From NCBI RefSeq assembly GCF_018614205.1, contig NZ_JAGGOS010000098.1:1-64000 (forward strand): a DNA stretch of 64,000 nt, in the 5' to 3' direction. This DNA is from Streptomyces sp. ISL-36. GTDB lineage: Bacteria > Actinomycetota > Actinomycetes > Streptomycetales > Streptomycetaceae. Below are positions 8,591 through 17,160 of the stretch, in pieces. The stretch's first letter is position 1. The number at the start of each line of letters is the position of its first letter. The notes under the pieces are model-generated. The model saw only the letters and a program-made list of their open reading frames with translations, was not told where the DNA came from and did not search any database. The position numbers and the translations under genes are program-made.

Positions 8591-8944
8591 ATGCCGCACC
8601 GCTTCAGGAAGTCCACGGACCGCCGCCCGCCTCGTACACCGCGCTCGCTCGTCGACGCGCGGCCCGGCCGGGCCGTCGCGTTCACCTTCGACGGGCGGCC
8701 CCTCACCGCCCTGCCGGGGCAGTCGCTCGCCGCCGCGCTGTGGGCGGCGGGCATCACCGCCTGGCGCACCACCCGCGACGGCGGCCGGCCGCGTGGGGCG
8801 TTCTGCGGGATCGGCCAGTGCTTCGACTGCCTGATCACCGTCAACGGCCGCCCCAACAGACGCGCCTGTCTCGTCCCGGCCGCTCCCGGAGACATCGTCA
8901 CCACGCAGGAGGGACACGGCCGTGCCGACCTCGACGCCCGCTAG
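8591..8944 (+). CDS. [2Fe-2S] ferredoxin-like subunit of the D-hydroxyproline dehydrogenase
   Basis: A 117-residue Fer2_4-type protein. Cluster ligands are C72, C77, C80 and C93 in the pattern C-x4-C-x2-C-x12-C. Such subunits pass electrons between the two flavoprotein subunits. The start is chosen at ATG 8591, with GGGAGA 4 nt upstream; an alternative GTG at 8543 overlaps the upstream stop (GTGA) and would add 16 residues, so coupling from that codon is also possible. It overlaps the next gene by 23 nt, indicating a tight operon. Confidence 0.85.
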   Translation: MPHRFRKSTDRRPPRTPRSLVDARPGRAVAFTFDGRPLTALPGQSLAAALWAAGITAWRTTRDGGRPRGAFCGIGQCFDCLITVNGRPNRRACLVPAAPGDIVTTQEGHGRADLDAR

Positions 8945-10499
8945 CGGCTCCCGCGCCCCTGGCACATCGGGCTCGTACGACCTCGTGGTCGTCGGCGCCG
9001 GTCCGGCCGGGCTCGCGGGCGCGGTGGCCGCCGCCGAGCACGGTCTCTCGGTGGCACTGCTCGACGGCGATGCCCAGCTCGGCGGCCAGTTCTACCGGCA
9101 TCCCGCTCCCGGCCTGGGAGCCGAACGACCCGAGGCGCTGCATCACGACTGGACGGCGTTCGACGCCCTGCGCCGTCGCTGGAAGGCATGCGGCGGCACC
9201 CATCTGCCGCGGCACCACGTGTGGACCGTGGCGAGCGAGCGGGCCGCCACGCCGGGGGCGGGCACGGACGGCGCCTCCTGGGTGGTGCACGCGGTGACCG
9301 GCTCGGACGGGGGCGGTGAGCGGCCCGTCGAGGTCCGTGGGCGGGCCGTCCTCCTGGCGACCGGCGCGGCCGAGCGCCACCTCCCCTTCCCCGGCTGGAC
9401 GCTGCCCGGGGTGATCGGGGCGGGCGGCGCCCAGGCGATGCTGAAGTCGGGGCTCGTGCTGCCCGGCGGGCGGGTCGTCGTCGCGGGCAGCGGGCCCCTG
9501 CTGCTCGCCGTGGCCTCCTCACTCGTCGCGGCCGGGTCCCGGGTGCCCGCCCTGGTCGAGGCGGCGGGGTATCTCGGCTACGCGCGGCGCCCGGACGTCC
9601 TGGCCGCCGGACCGGGCAAGATGGCGGAGGCGGCCGGGCACGTGACGCGCTTGCTGCGCCACGGGACGCGGCCGTTTCCACGGCACGCGGTGGTTCGCGC
9701 CCACGGCACGGAGCGGGTGGAGGCGGTGACCGTGGCCCGCCTGGACGGCGAGTGGCGGCCGGTGCCCGGCACCGAGCGCCGGATCCCCTGCGACGCGGTG
9801 GCCGTCGGCCACGGTCTCGTGCCCCGGATCGACCTGGCCACGGCGCTCGGCTGCGCCACCCGCCGCACGGTGGACGGCGCGGTGGCCCTCGCCCTCGACG
9901 CGCGCCAGCGGACCTCCGTTCCCGGTCTGTGGTCGGCGGGCGAGACGGCCGGTGTCGGCGGCGCCCTGCTCGCCCTGACCGAGGGCGAGTTGGCGGGCAC
10001 GGCGGTGGCGATGCGGCTGCGTGGCGCCTCGGTCGCGGGTCCCTCCGCCCGGATCCCGTCGCTGCTGCGCACCCGGACGCGGCTACGGGCCTTCGCCTCG
10101 TTGATGGCCACCGCGCACAGGCCGGGCGACGGCTGGCGCGCGTGGCTCGACGACGACACGGAGGTCTGCCGTTGCGAGGAGGTCACCGCCGGGCGGATCA
10201 GGGAGGCCGTGGAGAGCCTGGGGGCCGGCGACGCCCGCACCGTGAAGCTGCTGACCCGGGCGGGCATGGGCTGGTGCCAGGGTCGGGTCTGCGGGCCGGC
10301 GGTCGCCTGTCTGGCCGGTGGCGCGTCCGGCGCGCGGCGGCAGGCACCGCTGCCCTCCTCGCCCGAACGCCGCCCGCTGGCCGTTCCCGTGCCCCTGAGC
10401 GCCCTGGCCGCCCTCGCACCGCCCGGCGAACAGACCGTCGCGCCGCCGGGCGAACAGACCGTCGCCCCGGTCGCCGAGCCGGGCGGGGGCGGGGACTGA
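8922..10499 (+). CDS. D-hydroxyproline dehydrogenase, NAD(P)/FAD subunit with BFD-like [2Fe-2S] domain
   Basis: A 525-residue pyridine-nucleotide-disulphide-type flavoprotein. GAGPAG (25-30) binds FAD and VAGSGP near 187 marks the second nucleotide fold. A C-terminal BFD-like cluster domain has C416-x-C418 and C452-x4-C457. This is the HcnB/SoxA-like large subunit that joins the DAO and ferredoxin subunits. The GTG start has AGGAGGG 8 nt upstream, inside the previous gene. The last ~50 residues are a low-complexity tail with a duplicated 24-bp unit giving APPGEQTV twice. It is the last gene of the block before a 93-nt gap with its own operator. Confidence 0.87.
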   Translation: MPTSTPASGSRAPGTSGSYDLVVVGAGPAGLAGAVAAAEHGLSVALLDGDAQLGGQFYRHPAPGLGAERPEALHHDWTAFDALRRRWKACGGTHLPRHHVWTVASERAATPGAGTDGASWVVHAVTGSDGGGERPVEVRGRAVLLATGAAERHLPFPGWTLPGVIGAGGAQAMLKSGLVLPGGRVVVAGSGPLLLAVASSLVAAGSRVPALVEAAGYLGYARRPDVLAAGPGKMAEAAGHVTRLLRHGTRPFPRHAVVRAHGTERVEAVTVARLDGEWRPVPGTERRIPCDAVAVGHGLVPRIDLATALGCATRRTVDGAVALALDARQRTSVPGLWSAGETAGVGGALLALTEGELAGTAVAMRLRGASVAGPSARIPSLLRTRTRLRAFASLMATAHRPGDGWRAWLDDDTEVCRCEEVTAGRIREAVESLGAGDARTVKLLTRAGMGWCQGRVCGPAVACLAGGASGARRQAPLPSSPERRPLAVPVPLSALAALAPPGEQTVAPPGEQTVAPVAEPGGGGD

Positions 10500-10556
10500 C
10501 CGCGTACCGCTGCCCCGCAGAGGAACACCCGGCGCACCCGTTTCTGACACTTCCTC

Positions 10557-10568
10557 AGTAACATGTCA
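10557..10568. promoter_or_regulatory. Candidate operator before the deaminase gene
   Basis: GTAACATGTCAC, whose reverse complement GTGACATGTTAC matches the elements at 5752, 7355 and 12602. TAACAT (10558-10563) inside it could act as a -10. It lies 25 nt upstream of the deaminase ATG and covers the alternative ATG at 10563, arguing against that start. Confidence 0.45.
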
Positions 10569-10592
10569 CACCTCACTCATGAAGGGCCTCAC

Positions 10593-11516
10593 ATGACCGC
10601 CACCGCTCCCCCCTCCCACCGGACCGCCGGCCGTCCCTGGCGCGGCATCATGGTCGCCACCGCACTCCCCTTCCGGGACCACGACCTCTCCGTCGACTAC
10701 GACGCCTATGCCGAGCACGTCCGATGGCTGCTCGACAACGGCTGCGACGGTGTGGTTCCCAACGGCTCGCTCGGCGAGTACCAGACGCTGACCGCCGAGG
10801 AACGCGCGCGCGTCGTCCTTACGGCGGTCGAGGCGGCGGGCGACGGAGCGCGGGTGATGCCCGGGGTCGCTGCCTACGGAAGCGCCGAGTCGCGCCGCTG
10901 GGCCGAGCAGGCCGCCGAGGCGGGCTGCGGTTCGGTCCTCCTGCTACCGCCGAACGCCTACCGCGCCGACGCGTCCGCCGTCCGCGCCCACTACGCCGAG
11001 GTCGCCGCCGCCGGCGTACCGGTCGTCGCGTACAACAATCCGTACGACACCAAGGTGGATCTCACCCCCGCGCTCCTCGCCGAGCTGCACGGCGACGGCC
11101 ACATCGTGGCGGTGAAGGAGTTCAGCGGGGACGTGCGCAGGGCGTACGAGATCGCCGAACTCGCCCCGGAACTGGACCTGCTGATCGGCGCGGACGACGT
11201 CCTGCTCGAACTGGCCGTGGCGGGCGCGGTGGGCTGGGTCGCCGGCTATCCGAACGCCTTCCCCGCCTCCTGCGCGGACCTGTACCGGGCCGCGGTCTCC
11301 GGCGATCTCGACCGGGCCCTGCCCCTCTACCGCGGGCTGCACCCCCTCCTGCGCTGGGACTCCAAGACGGAGTTCGTCCAGTCCATCAAGCTGTCCATGG
11401 ACATCGCCGGCCGCCGCGGCGGCCCCTGCCGCCCGCCGCGTTCGCCGCTCGGCGGGGCCGTCGAGGCCGAGGTCCGGGCCGCCACCGAGAAGGCCGTCGC
11501 CGACGGCCGGCACTGA
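10593..11516 (+). CDS. 1-pyrroline-4-hydroxy-2-carboxylate deaminase (DapA family)
   Basis: A 307-residue member of the DHDPS/N-acetylneuraminate lyase superfamily. Y147 (in YNNPYD) and the Schiff-base K175 (in VAVKEFSGD) are 28 residues apart, as in DapA. The NGSLGEYQTL segment replaces the usual GTTGE loop, as in pyrroline-hydroxycarboxylate deaminases. It would convert the dehydrogenase product to 2-oxoglutarate semialdehyde and ammonia. Start ATG 10593 has GAAGGG 6 nt upstream; the ATG at 10563 sits in the operator. The next gene begins 15 nt downstream. Confidence 0.83.
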   Translation: MTATAPPSHRTAGRPWRGIMVATALPFRDHDLSVDYDAYAEHVRWLLDNGCDGVVPNGSLGEYQTLTAEERARVVLTAVEAAGDGARVMPGVAAYGSAESRRWAEQAAEAGCGSVLLLPPNAYRADASAVRAHYAEVAAAGVPVVAYNNPYDTKVDLTPALLAELHGDGHIVAVKEFSGDVRRAYEIAELAPELDLLIGADDVLLELAVAGAVGWVAGYPNAFPASCADLYRAAVSGDLDRALPLYRGLHPLLRWDSKTEFVQSIKLSMDIAGRRGGPCRPPRSPLGGAVEAEVRAATEKAVADGRH

Positions 11517-11530
11517 GAGGAGCCCCCGCC

Positions 11531-12532
11531 GTGCGCACCCGTCATGTGTTCCACGCCGTCGATTCGCACACCGAGGGCATGCCCACCCGCGTCGTCACCG
11601 GCGGTGTGGGGGTGATCCCCGGGGCCACCATGGCCGAACGCCGTCTGCACGTCATCGAGCACATGGACCACGTCCGCACCCTGCTGATGTACGAGCCCCG
11701 CGGCCACGCCTCCATGAGCGGGGCGATCCTCCAGCCGCCGACCCGGCCGGACGCGGACTTCGGCGTCCTGTTCATCGAGGTGTCCGGTCTGCTGCCGATG
11801 TGCGGGCACGGCACGATCGGAGTGGCGACCGTCCTGGTGGAGACCGGGATGGTCCCGGTGACCGAACCGGTCACCACGGTCCGGCTCGACACCCCCGCCG
11901 GGCTCGTACGGGTCGAGGTGCGGGTCGAGGACGGTGCCGCCAAGGCGGTGACCCTCACCAACGTCCCCTCGTTCTGCGCCGCCCTCGACCGGGAGGTGAA
12001 GGTACCGGGGTACGGCACGGTCCCCTACGACCTCGCCTTCGGCGGCAACTTCTACGCCTTCGTCGAACTGGACGCCCTCGGGCTGCCGTTCGACCGGGAC
12101 CGCAAGGACGACCTGCTCAAGGCCGGCCTCGCGATCATGGAGGCGATCAACGCCGACGACCGTCCGGCCCACCCGGTCCGGCCGGAGATCGGCGGCGTCA
12201 AGCACGTCCATCTCACCGCGCCCGGCTCGGACGCGCGCCACTCACGGCACGCCATGGCCATCCACCCCGGCTGGTTCGACCGGTCCCCGTGCGGCACCGG
12301 AACATCGGCGCGGATGGCTCAACTCCACGCGCGGGGACGGCTTCCACTGCACCAGGACTTCGTCAACGAGTCCTTCATCGGCACCCGCTTCACCGGCCGG
12401 CTGGTCGGCGAGACCGAGGTGGGCGGAGTCCCGGCCGTGGTGCCGACCATCACCGGGCGGGCATGGATCACCGGTACGGCGCAGTACTTCCTCGACCCGG
12501 ACGACCCGTTCCCCGGCGGCTTCCTGCTGTGA
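11531..12532 (+). CDS. 4-hydroxyproline 2-epimerase (proline racemase family)
   Basis: A 333-residue enzyme that interconverts trans-4-hydroxy-L-proline and cis-4-hydroxy-D-proline without cofactor. Both catalytic cysteines are present, C91 in MCGHGTIG and C254 in SPCGTGTSA, so it is an epimerase/racemase rather than a Thr-containing hydroxyproline dehydratase. The GTG start has GAGAGGAG 8 nt upstream. It directly follows the deaminase gene. Exclusive proline racemase activity is possible from family membership, but the neighbours make hydroxyproline far more likely. It performs the first step of the pathway encoded here. Confidence 0.9.
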   Translation: MRTRHVFHAVDSHTEGMPTRVVTGGVGVIPGATMAERRLHVIEHMDHVRTLLMYEPRGHASMSGAILQPPTRPDADFGVLFIEVSGLLPMCGHGTIGVATVLVETGMVPVTEPVTTVRLDTPAGLVRVEVRVEDGAAKAVTLTNVPSFCAALDREVKVPGYGTVPYDLAFGGNFYAFVELDALGLPFDRDRKDDLLKAGLAIMEAINADDRPAHPVRPEIGGVKHVHLTAPGSDARHSRHAMAIHPGWFDRSPCGTGTSARMAQLHARGRLPLHQDFVNESFIGTRFTGRLVGETEVGGVPAVVPTITGRAWITGTAQYFLDPDDPFPGGFLL

Positions 12533-12601
12533 CGGCGTCCCTTGTCCGTCACCTGTCCCCGTCCCCTGTCCGTCCCCGGCCCTGTCTCCCGTCGTGAAAA
12601 C

Positions 12602-12613
12602 GTGAAATTGTAC
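12602..12613. promoter_or_regulatory. Candidate autoregulatory operator before the GntR gene
   Basis: GTGAAATTGTAC matches the 5752 element in 11 of 12 positions. It overlaps a possible -10, TACGCT (12611-12616), 64 nt before the regulator ATG. A related GTGAAAACG precedes it at 12594. Confidence 0.5.
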
Positions 12614-12679
12614 GCTGGTGCGGCCGCGCCTTCCCGCGACAGCCGGGCGGCGTGACGAGCGGAAGTCGGAGAACGGCAC

Positions 12680-13447
12680 ATGGGCCACCTGAAGCAGAGT
12701 CATCTCATCACCACCCGCGAGCGGCTGCGCGACCAGGTGGCCCACGCCCTGCGGGCCGCTCTGATCTCCGGCGAGCTGAAGCCCGGCGAGGTGTACTCTG
12801 CGCCGGGCCTCGCCGAGGACTTCGGGATCTCCGCGACCCCGGTACGGGAGGCCATGCTCGACCTCGCCCGCGAGGGCCTGGTCGAGCCGGTGCGCAACAA
12901 GGGCTTCCGGGTCACCGAGGTCGACGAGCGCGATCTGGACCAGTACACGGACATCCGTCTGCTCATCGAGGTGCCGACGGTGGGCCGGGTCACGCTCACG
13001 GCGGACCGCGAGGACCTGCGGGCGCTGCGCCCGATCGCCGAGGAGATCGTGGAGGCGGCCCGCGCCCACGACCTCATCGGCTATCTGGAGTCCGACCGGC
13101 GCTTCCACCTCACCCTGCTCGGCCTCTCCGGCAACCAGCGCCTGGTCGAGACCGTCGGCGATCTCCGTAAGCGCTCCCGGCTCTACGGCCTGACCGCGCT
13201 GGACGAGCGGGGAGAGCTGCTGCCGTCCGCCGAGGAGCACCTGGAACTCCTCGACTTCATGCTGGCCGGCGACGCGATGGGCGCCGAGGCCTGCATGGTC
13301 CGCCATCTGAGCCATGTCCGTTCCCTGTGGGCTCGGGACGACTCCGGAACGGGACCTGACGGCGCGGGTGCCAGGACCGGAATGGGTTCCAGGAGCGGCA
13401 TGGGCGCGAGGAGCGGCGCGGTGGGCAGGCCGCGTAGCGCGAGCTGA
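12680..13447 (+). CDS. GntR/FCD-family regulator of hydroxyproline use
   Basis: A 255-residue regulator. Residues about 15-80 are the winged helix with SAPGLAEDFGISATPVREAM, the GntR recognition pattern. Residues about 90-220 are an all-helical FCD effector domain (DRRFHL with later histidines, a likely metal/acid pocket). The last ~35 residues are a repetitive Gly/Ser/Arg tail (TGMGSRSGMGARSG). ATG 12680 has GGAGAA upstream. Placed last in the hydroxyproline locus and preceded by the shared dyad, it is the obvious candidate repressor of the whole locus including collagenase; that is inference. Confidence 0.85.
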   Translation: MGHLKQSHLITTRERLRDQVAHALRAALISGELKPGEVYSAPGLAEDFGISATPVREAMLDLAREGLVEPVRNKGFRVTEVDERDLDQYTDIRLLIEVPTVGRVTLTADREDLRALRPIAEEIVEAARAHDLIGYLESDRRFHLTLLGLSGNQRLVETVGDLRKRSRLYGLTALDERGELLPSAEEHLELLDFMLAGDAMGAEACMVRHLSHVRSLWARDDSGTGPDGAGARTGMGSRSGMGARSGAVGRPRSAS

Positions 13448-13467
13448 TCGGCGGGCGCAGCGACTCC

Positions 13468-13547
13468 GGATCGCGGGGGCGACGACCGTCGTACGACATC
13501 GGACCACGGGGGCGACGACGGTCGTACGACATCGGACCGCGGGGGCG
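13468..13547. repeat. 33-bp tandem repeat, 2.4 copies
   Basis: Units at 13468-13500 and 13501-13533 differ at three positions; 13534-13547 is a partial third copy. Each holds ACGACCGTCGT or its near match. It fills the gap between convergent genes and may act in termination. Confidence 0.8.
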
Positions 13548-13559
13548 TCTTCGGGCGGG

Positions 13560-15848
13560 TCAGTCGTCGAGCGAGGTCTCGGCCCACACCGTCTTGCCCT
13601 GGTCGGCCCAGCGCACGCCCCATCGTTCGGACAGCTCCCCCGAGAGGAAGAGACCGCGGCCGCCCTCGTCTCCGGCGCGGGCGTGGCGCAGGTGCGGGGC
13701 TGTGGAGCCGGCGTCGAAGATCTCGCAGGTCAGGGTCTGATCGGACCGGTTGCGGATCAGTCGGAGGCGGATCGGTGGTGTGCCGTACCGGATCGCGTTC
13801 GTCACCAGCTCACTGACGATGAGCTCGGCGGTGAAGGCCGACTCCCCCATGCCCCACTGCGCGAGGCGGTGGGTGGTGTGGCGGCGCGCCCTCGAGACGG
13901 AGCTCAGTTCGGGCGTGATGTCCCACGACGCCACATCGCTCGGATCGAGCGCCCGGGTGCGGGCGACGAGCACGGCGGCCTGGTCCAGGGGCAGTTCGTC
14001 GAGCCGTACTTCGTTCAGTCGCACTTCCCGGAGCCTGGGTTGCTCGTCGCCGGGGAGGCCCGCGGCGGAAGGGCCGGGGGCACGGCTCAGCTGGTCGCGC
14101 AGCCGCACCCACGCCGTGGCGTCCTCGGCCAGGTGGCCCGACAGCAGGACCACCGTGCTGTCGGGCGGCAGCGGGAACTCGTCCGCCGTGAACGGCGGTC
14201 CCTCCTCGCCCAGCGCGGTGGACTCCTCCAGGGGGGATGTCCGCCAGGACCCGTCGGGGAGACCGACGAGGAGGCTCTGGTGGCCGGCGCGGGCCATCGC
14301 GCAGGTCTCCGTGACCGGGTCGTGGACGGCGTACACGCACTGGGCCGTCAGGCGCCCCTCCTCACCGAAGGTGGTGCGTTCCTCGTTGAGGCGGTGGGTC
14401 GTGTCGTCCAGTCGGGCGAGGAGTTCGTGCGGGTCGAGGTCGAGCGCCGACAAGGCGTGGACGGCCGCCCGGAGTTGCACCATGGCCGCGGTCGTGTCCG
14501 GGCCCCGGCCGTCCACCTGGCCGACGGTGAGGGCGACCCGGGCGCCCGCCAACGGGATGACGTCGAACCAGGCGCCCCTGCCGCGGCCGGTGGGCAGGTA
14601 TCGATGCGTAGTGTCCAGGGCGGCGGGCCGTCCGTCGCTCCGGTCGCCGCGTGCGCGCCGGAGCAGGTTGCCCTGCAGGGCGAGCGCCACCGCGTGCGCG
14701 TGTTCGTAGCGTCGGGCGTTGTCGACGCACACGGCGGTGTGGGCGGCGAGGCCCTTCGCCAGCTGCATGTCGTCGTCCTCGAAGGGGTCCGTCCGACGGG
14801 GCCGGGCGAAGCAGGCGACGCCCAGGAGGACTCCCCGGACGGCGAGGGGCACGACGAGGGCGGGGCCCGTCGTGCCGGAGGGTACGACCTGAGGGGCGAG
14901 CCGGCCCGCCGGGCCGCCGAACGCGTCCGGGTCGAGAACGGCGCCCACCGCCGGGACGTCCCTTGAGTTCTCCGGCCACACGGCGGCGCACCGCACCTTC
15001 GGGTCGCGCTCGGGGTGCACCTCCGAGTCCGGCCCGCGGAGCACCGCGTCGGTGAGGGCGACCGCCGTGACGTCGGCGAGCGTGGGCACGGCGGCCCGGG
15101 CGAGTTCCTGGGCGCATGTCAGGGGGTCGAGGCTGCGTCCGACGCGCTCGTGGGCGCGGTGCAGCACGGCGAGGCGCTGGTGGGCGCGCTCGCGGGCGGT
15201 GACGTCGACGGTGGCGGCGACCAGGCCGAGCGGGCGGCCGGTTTCGTCCTCCAGCCGGAACATGGAGGCGGAGAAGACGTGCTCGCGTCGCGGATCGGCG
15301 AGCGGGTAGCCCTGGAGCTGCTTGTTGAGGACGGGAACGCCCGTCGTCAGAACGCCCTGGGCCATGCGCTCGATCGTCGCGGGGCCGTAGCGGGCGTAGA
15401 CCTCGGTGAGCGGGCGGCCGACGATCCGCTCCTCCGGGATGCCCCGCATGCCGACGGCGACCGAGTTGACGCGCAGGACGCGCAGCTCCGGGTCGAGCAC
15501 GTGCAGTCCCACCGGGGACTGGGTGAACACGGCCTCCAGGACGCCGGAGCGCATTCCTCCGGGCAACGGTCCCGCCGCCCACAGGCCCCAGCGGCCGGGG
15601 CCGTCCTCGTCCCGTACCGGTCCGACGGTCACTCCCTCCCTCAACCCCTGGGCGTCGACCCAGGCGAGGAGGTCCGTCACCGGGCGGCCGATGATGCGGG
15701 CGCGTTCCACGCCCAGCAGCCGCTCGGCCGTGCGGCTCCAGCGCAGGACCGTGCCCCGCTCGTCGAGGACGGCGAGGGGTCCGCGGCCGCCTGACGCTGC
15801 GCGCGCGGCGGGTCCGCCGGGTCCCGCGTGCTCTCCACGCTGTGTCAT
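13560..15848 (-). CDS. PAS-PAS-GAF-SpoIIE-HATPase sensor phosphatase
   Basis: A 762-residue multidomain protein. Order: PAS about 25-105, second PAS about 110-210 (QSPVGLHVLDPELRVLRVN), GAF about 240-385, PP2C-type SpoIIE phosphatase about 410-610, and an RsbW-like HATPase about 640-760 (ELVTNAIRYG, GGRGLFL). It should dephosphorylate an anti-sigma-factor antagonist and also phosphorylate or bind one, linking a small-molecule or redox signal to a sigma factor. Streptomyces has dozens of such proteins; the partner is not encoded nearby. ATG 15848 follows GAGGCCC. It converges on the GntR gene across the 33-bp repeats. Confidence 0.88.
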   Translation of the reverse strand: MTQRGEHAGPGGPAARAASGGRGPLAVLDERGTVLRWSRTAERLLGVERARIIGRPVTDLLAWVDAQGLREGVTVGPVRDEDGPGRWGLWAAGPLPGGMRSGVLEAVFTQSPVGLHVLDPELRVLRVNSVAVGMRGIPEERIVGRPLTEVYARYGPATIERMAQGVLTTGVPVLNKQLQGYPLADPRREHVFSASMFRLEDETGRPLGLVAATVDVTARERAHQRLAVLHRAHERVGRSLDPLTCAQELARAAVPTLADVTAVALTDAVLRGPDSEVHPERDPKVRCAAVWPENSRDVPAVGAVLDPDAFGGPAGRLAPQVVPSGTTGPALVVPLAVRGVLLGVACFARPRRTDPFEDDDMQLAKGLAAHTAVCVDNARRYEHAHAVALALQGNLLRRARGDRSDGRPAALDTTHRYLPTGRGRGAWFDVIPLAGARVALTVGQVDGRGPDTTAAMVQLRAAVHALSALDLDPHELLARLDDTTHRLNEERTTFGEEGRLTAQCVYAVHDPVTETCAMARAGHQSLLVGLPDGSWRTSPLEESTALGEEGPPFTADEFPLPPDSTVVLLSGHLAEDATAWVRLRDQLSRAPGPSAAGLPGDEQPRLREVRLNEVRLDELPLDQAAVLVARTRALDPSDVASWDITPELSSVSRARRHTTHRLAQWGMGESAFTAELIVSELVTNAIRYGTPPIRLRLIRNRSDQTLTCEIFDAGSTAPHLRHARAGDEGGRGLFLSGELSERWGVRWADQGKTVWAETSLDD

Positions 15849-15920
15849 CGGGCCTCGCAGTCGGCGTCGGCGGACACCTGCTTCGACGCAGCCTAGCCTC
15901 GCCCCTGCGCCCGGGCATCC

Positions 15921-15941
15921 CGGCCGGCCGAGGACCGGCCG
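15921..15941 (-). terminator. Possible weak terminator after the AraC gene
   Basis: CGGCCGG / CCGGCCG, a 7-bp stem with a 7-nt loop, 38 nt beyond the AraC stop. Such GC palindromes are common here by chance, so confidence is low. Confidence 0.3.
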
Positions 15942-15978
15942 TACGGCGGACGGCCTGCGGCAGCGCGGCCGTCCGGGC

Positions 15979-17118
15979 TCAATGGGGCCCGGCGCCGGTG
16001 CCGATGCCGATGCCGATGCCGGTGCCGTTTGCCTGCACGGGTGCCGGCACCGGTTCGATGAGGGGCGCCCGTTCGATGACCGGCGCCGGTACGGGCGCGG
16101 TCGAGGGCGTGTCGGCCGGGAGGCCGTGGTGGCGGGCGGCCTTGGGAGTGGTGGACCACCATCTGCGGCAGCAGCGGTTGAGGGCCGACTGTTCGGAGAG
16201 GGCGAGGAGCGCCGCGATCTGACCGAAGGGGAGATCGGTGGCGGTGAGGTAGCGACGGGCGGCGCGGCGGCGCTCCTCGTCGAGGAGGGTGGCGAAGTTC
16301 GTGCCTTCTTCCCTGAGCCTGCGCTGGACCGTGCGGGGGTGGAGGTTCAGCAGGTCGGCGATGTTCGTGAGCTCCGGTGTCGAGGTGCCCAGTGACTGGC
16401 GCACGGCCGCGCGGACCCGGGTCGTGAGGTCGGGGCGGCCGCTCGGGGTGTGCTCGGCGAGATAGGCGAGGGCCAGGTCGCGCAGATGGGTGTCGCTGCC
16501 GGAGAGTGAGCGGTCGGCGAAGGTGTGCGGCACGCGGAGCAGGGCCGCCGGCCGGCCGGTCCGTACGGAAACGCCGTAGAAACGCTCGTACGTGGCCAGG
16601 GGCGCCACCGGGACGTGCGGCAGCTCCACGGTCCGCAGCCCGTAGGGGCCCGCAAGAAACGTGACCGAGCGGTGGATGAAACCGAGGCTCAGGTCCATCG
16701 CCTGCGGCGGGAACTCCCGCCCGGGCGCGGCGCCGAGGCCGAGGGCGACGATCCCCGGTGTTCGGTACGGATCGGGTTCCAGGCCGAGCCGCATCGATTC
16801 GGTGTGCACGAAGAGGTAGCGGACGGTGCAGTCGAGCGCGTCACCGAGGGTGGCCGAGTTCTGGATGGCGAGCGCCAGGGCGCCGAGCATGCCGAGGTCC
16901 TGACGGGCGGCCATGCGCAGCCCGAGGTCGGGGCAGTCGAGTTCCGCGGCGGCGAGTTCCAGCACCGTGGCCATGGCCTCGTCGTCGACCAGCAGGTCGT
17001 CGGCGTCGAGGGCATCGACGGGCAGATCCACCCGTCGTACGAACGCCTCGGCGTCGCCGCCGAGCTCCGCGACGGTGGCGCGGAAGCCCCGCAGCCCGGC
17101 CGATCTGATCACTGCCAT
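15979..17118 (-). CDS. AraC-family regulator, VirS/OruR type
   Basis: A 379-residue regulator. Residues about 20-205 match the Arabinose_bd (PF12625-like) N-terminal domain, and about 245-345 the AraC HTH pair (NIADLLNLHPRTVQRRL, then QSALNRCCRRWW). The C-terminus ends in Gly-Ile-Gly-Thr repeats from a (ccgatg)n microsatellite near 16003-16020. Start ATG 17118 is preferred; the long upstream open frame overlaps the divergent monooxygenase. The arrangement, an Arabinose_bd AraC divergent from a flavin monooxygenase, mirrors virS-mymA of mycobacteria, so it probably activates that gene. Confidence 0.85.
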   Translation of the reverse strand: MAVIRSAGLRGFRATVAELGGDAEAFVRRVDLPVDALDADDLLVDDEAMATVLELAAAELDCPDLGLRMAARQDLGMLGALALAIQNSATLGDALDCTVRYLFVHTESMRLGLEPDPYRTPGIVALGLGAAPGREFPPQAMDLSLGFIHRSVTFLAGPYGLRTVELPHVPVAPLATYERFYGVSVRTGRPAALLRVPHTFADRSLSGSDTHLRDLALAYLAEHTPSGRPDLTTRVRAAVRQSLGTSTPELTNIADLLNLHPRTVQRRLREEGTNFATLLDEERRRAARRYLTATDLPFGQIAALLALSEQSALNRCCRRWWSTTPKAARHHGLPADTPSTAPVPAPVIERAPLIEPVPAPVQANGTGIGIGIGTGAGPH

Positions 17119-17130
17119 GTCGCCCAGGGT

Positions 17131-17160
17131 CAAGAATCTGTCGTGCCGAGTCAATTCTTG
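17131..17160. promoter_or_regulatory. Dyad in the AraC/monooxygenase divergent gap
   Basis: CAAGAAT (17131-17137) and ATTCTTG (17154-17160) form perfect 7-bp arms 16 bp apart, about 1.5 helical turns, within a 69-bp intergenic region. A likely binding site of the AraC protein. Confidence 0.5.
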
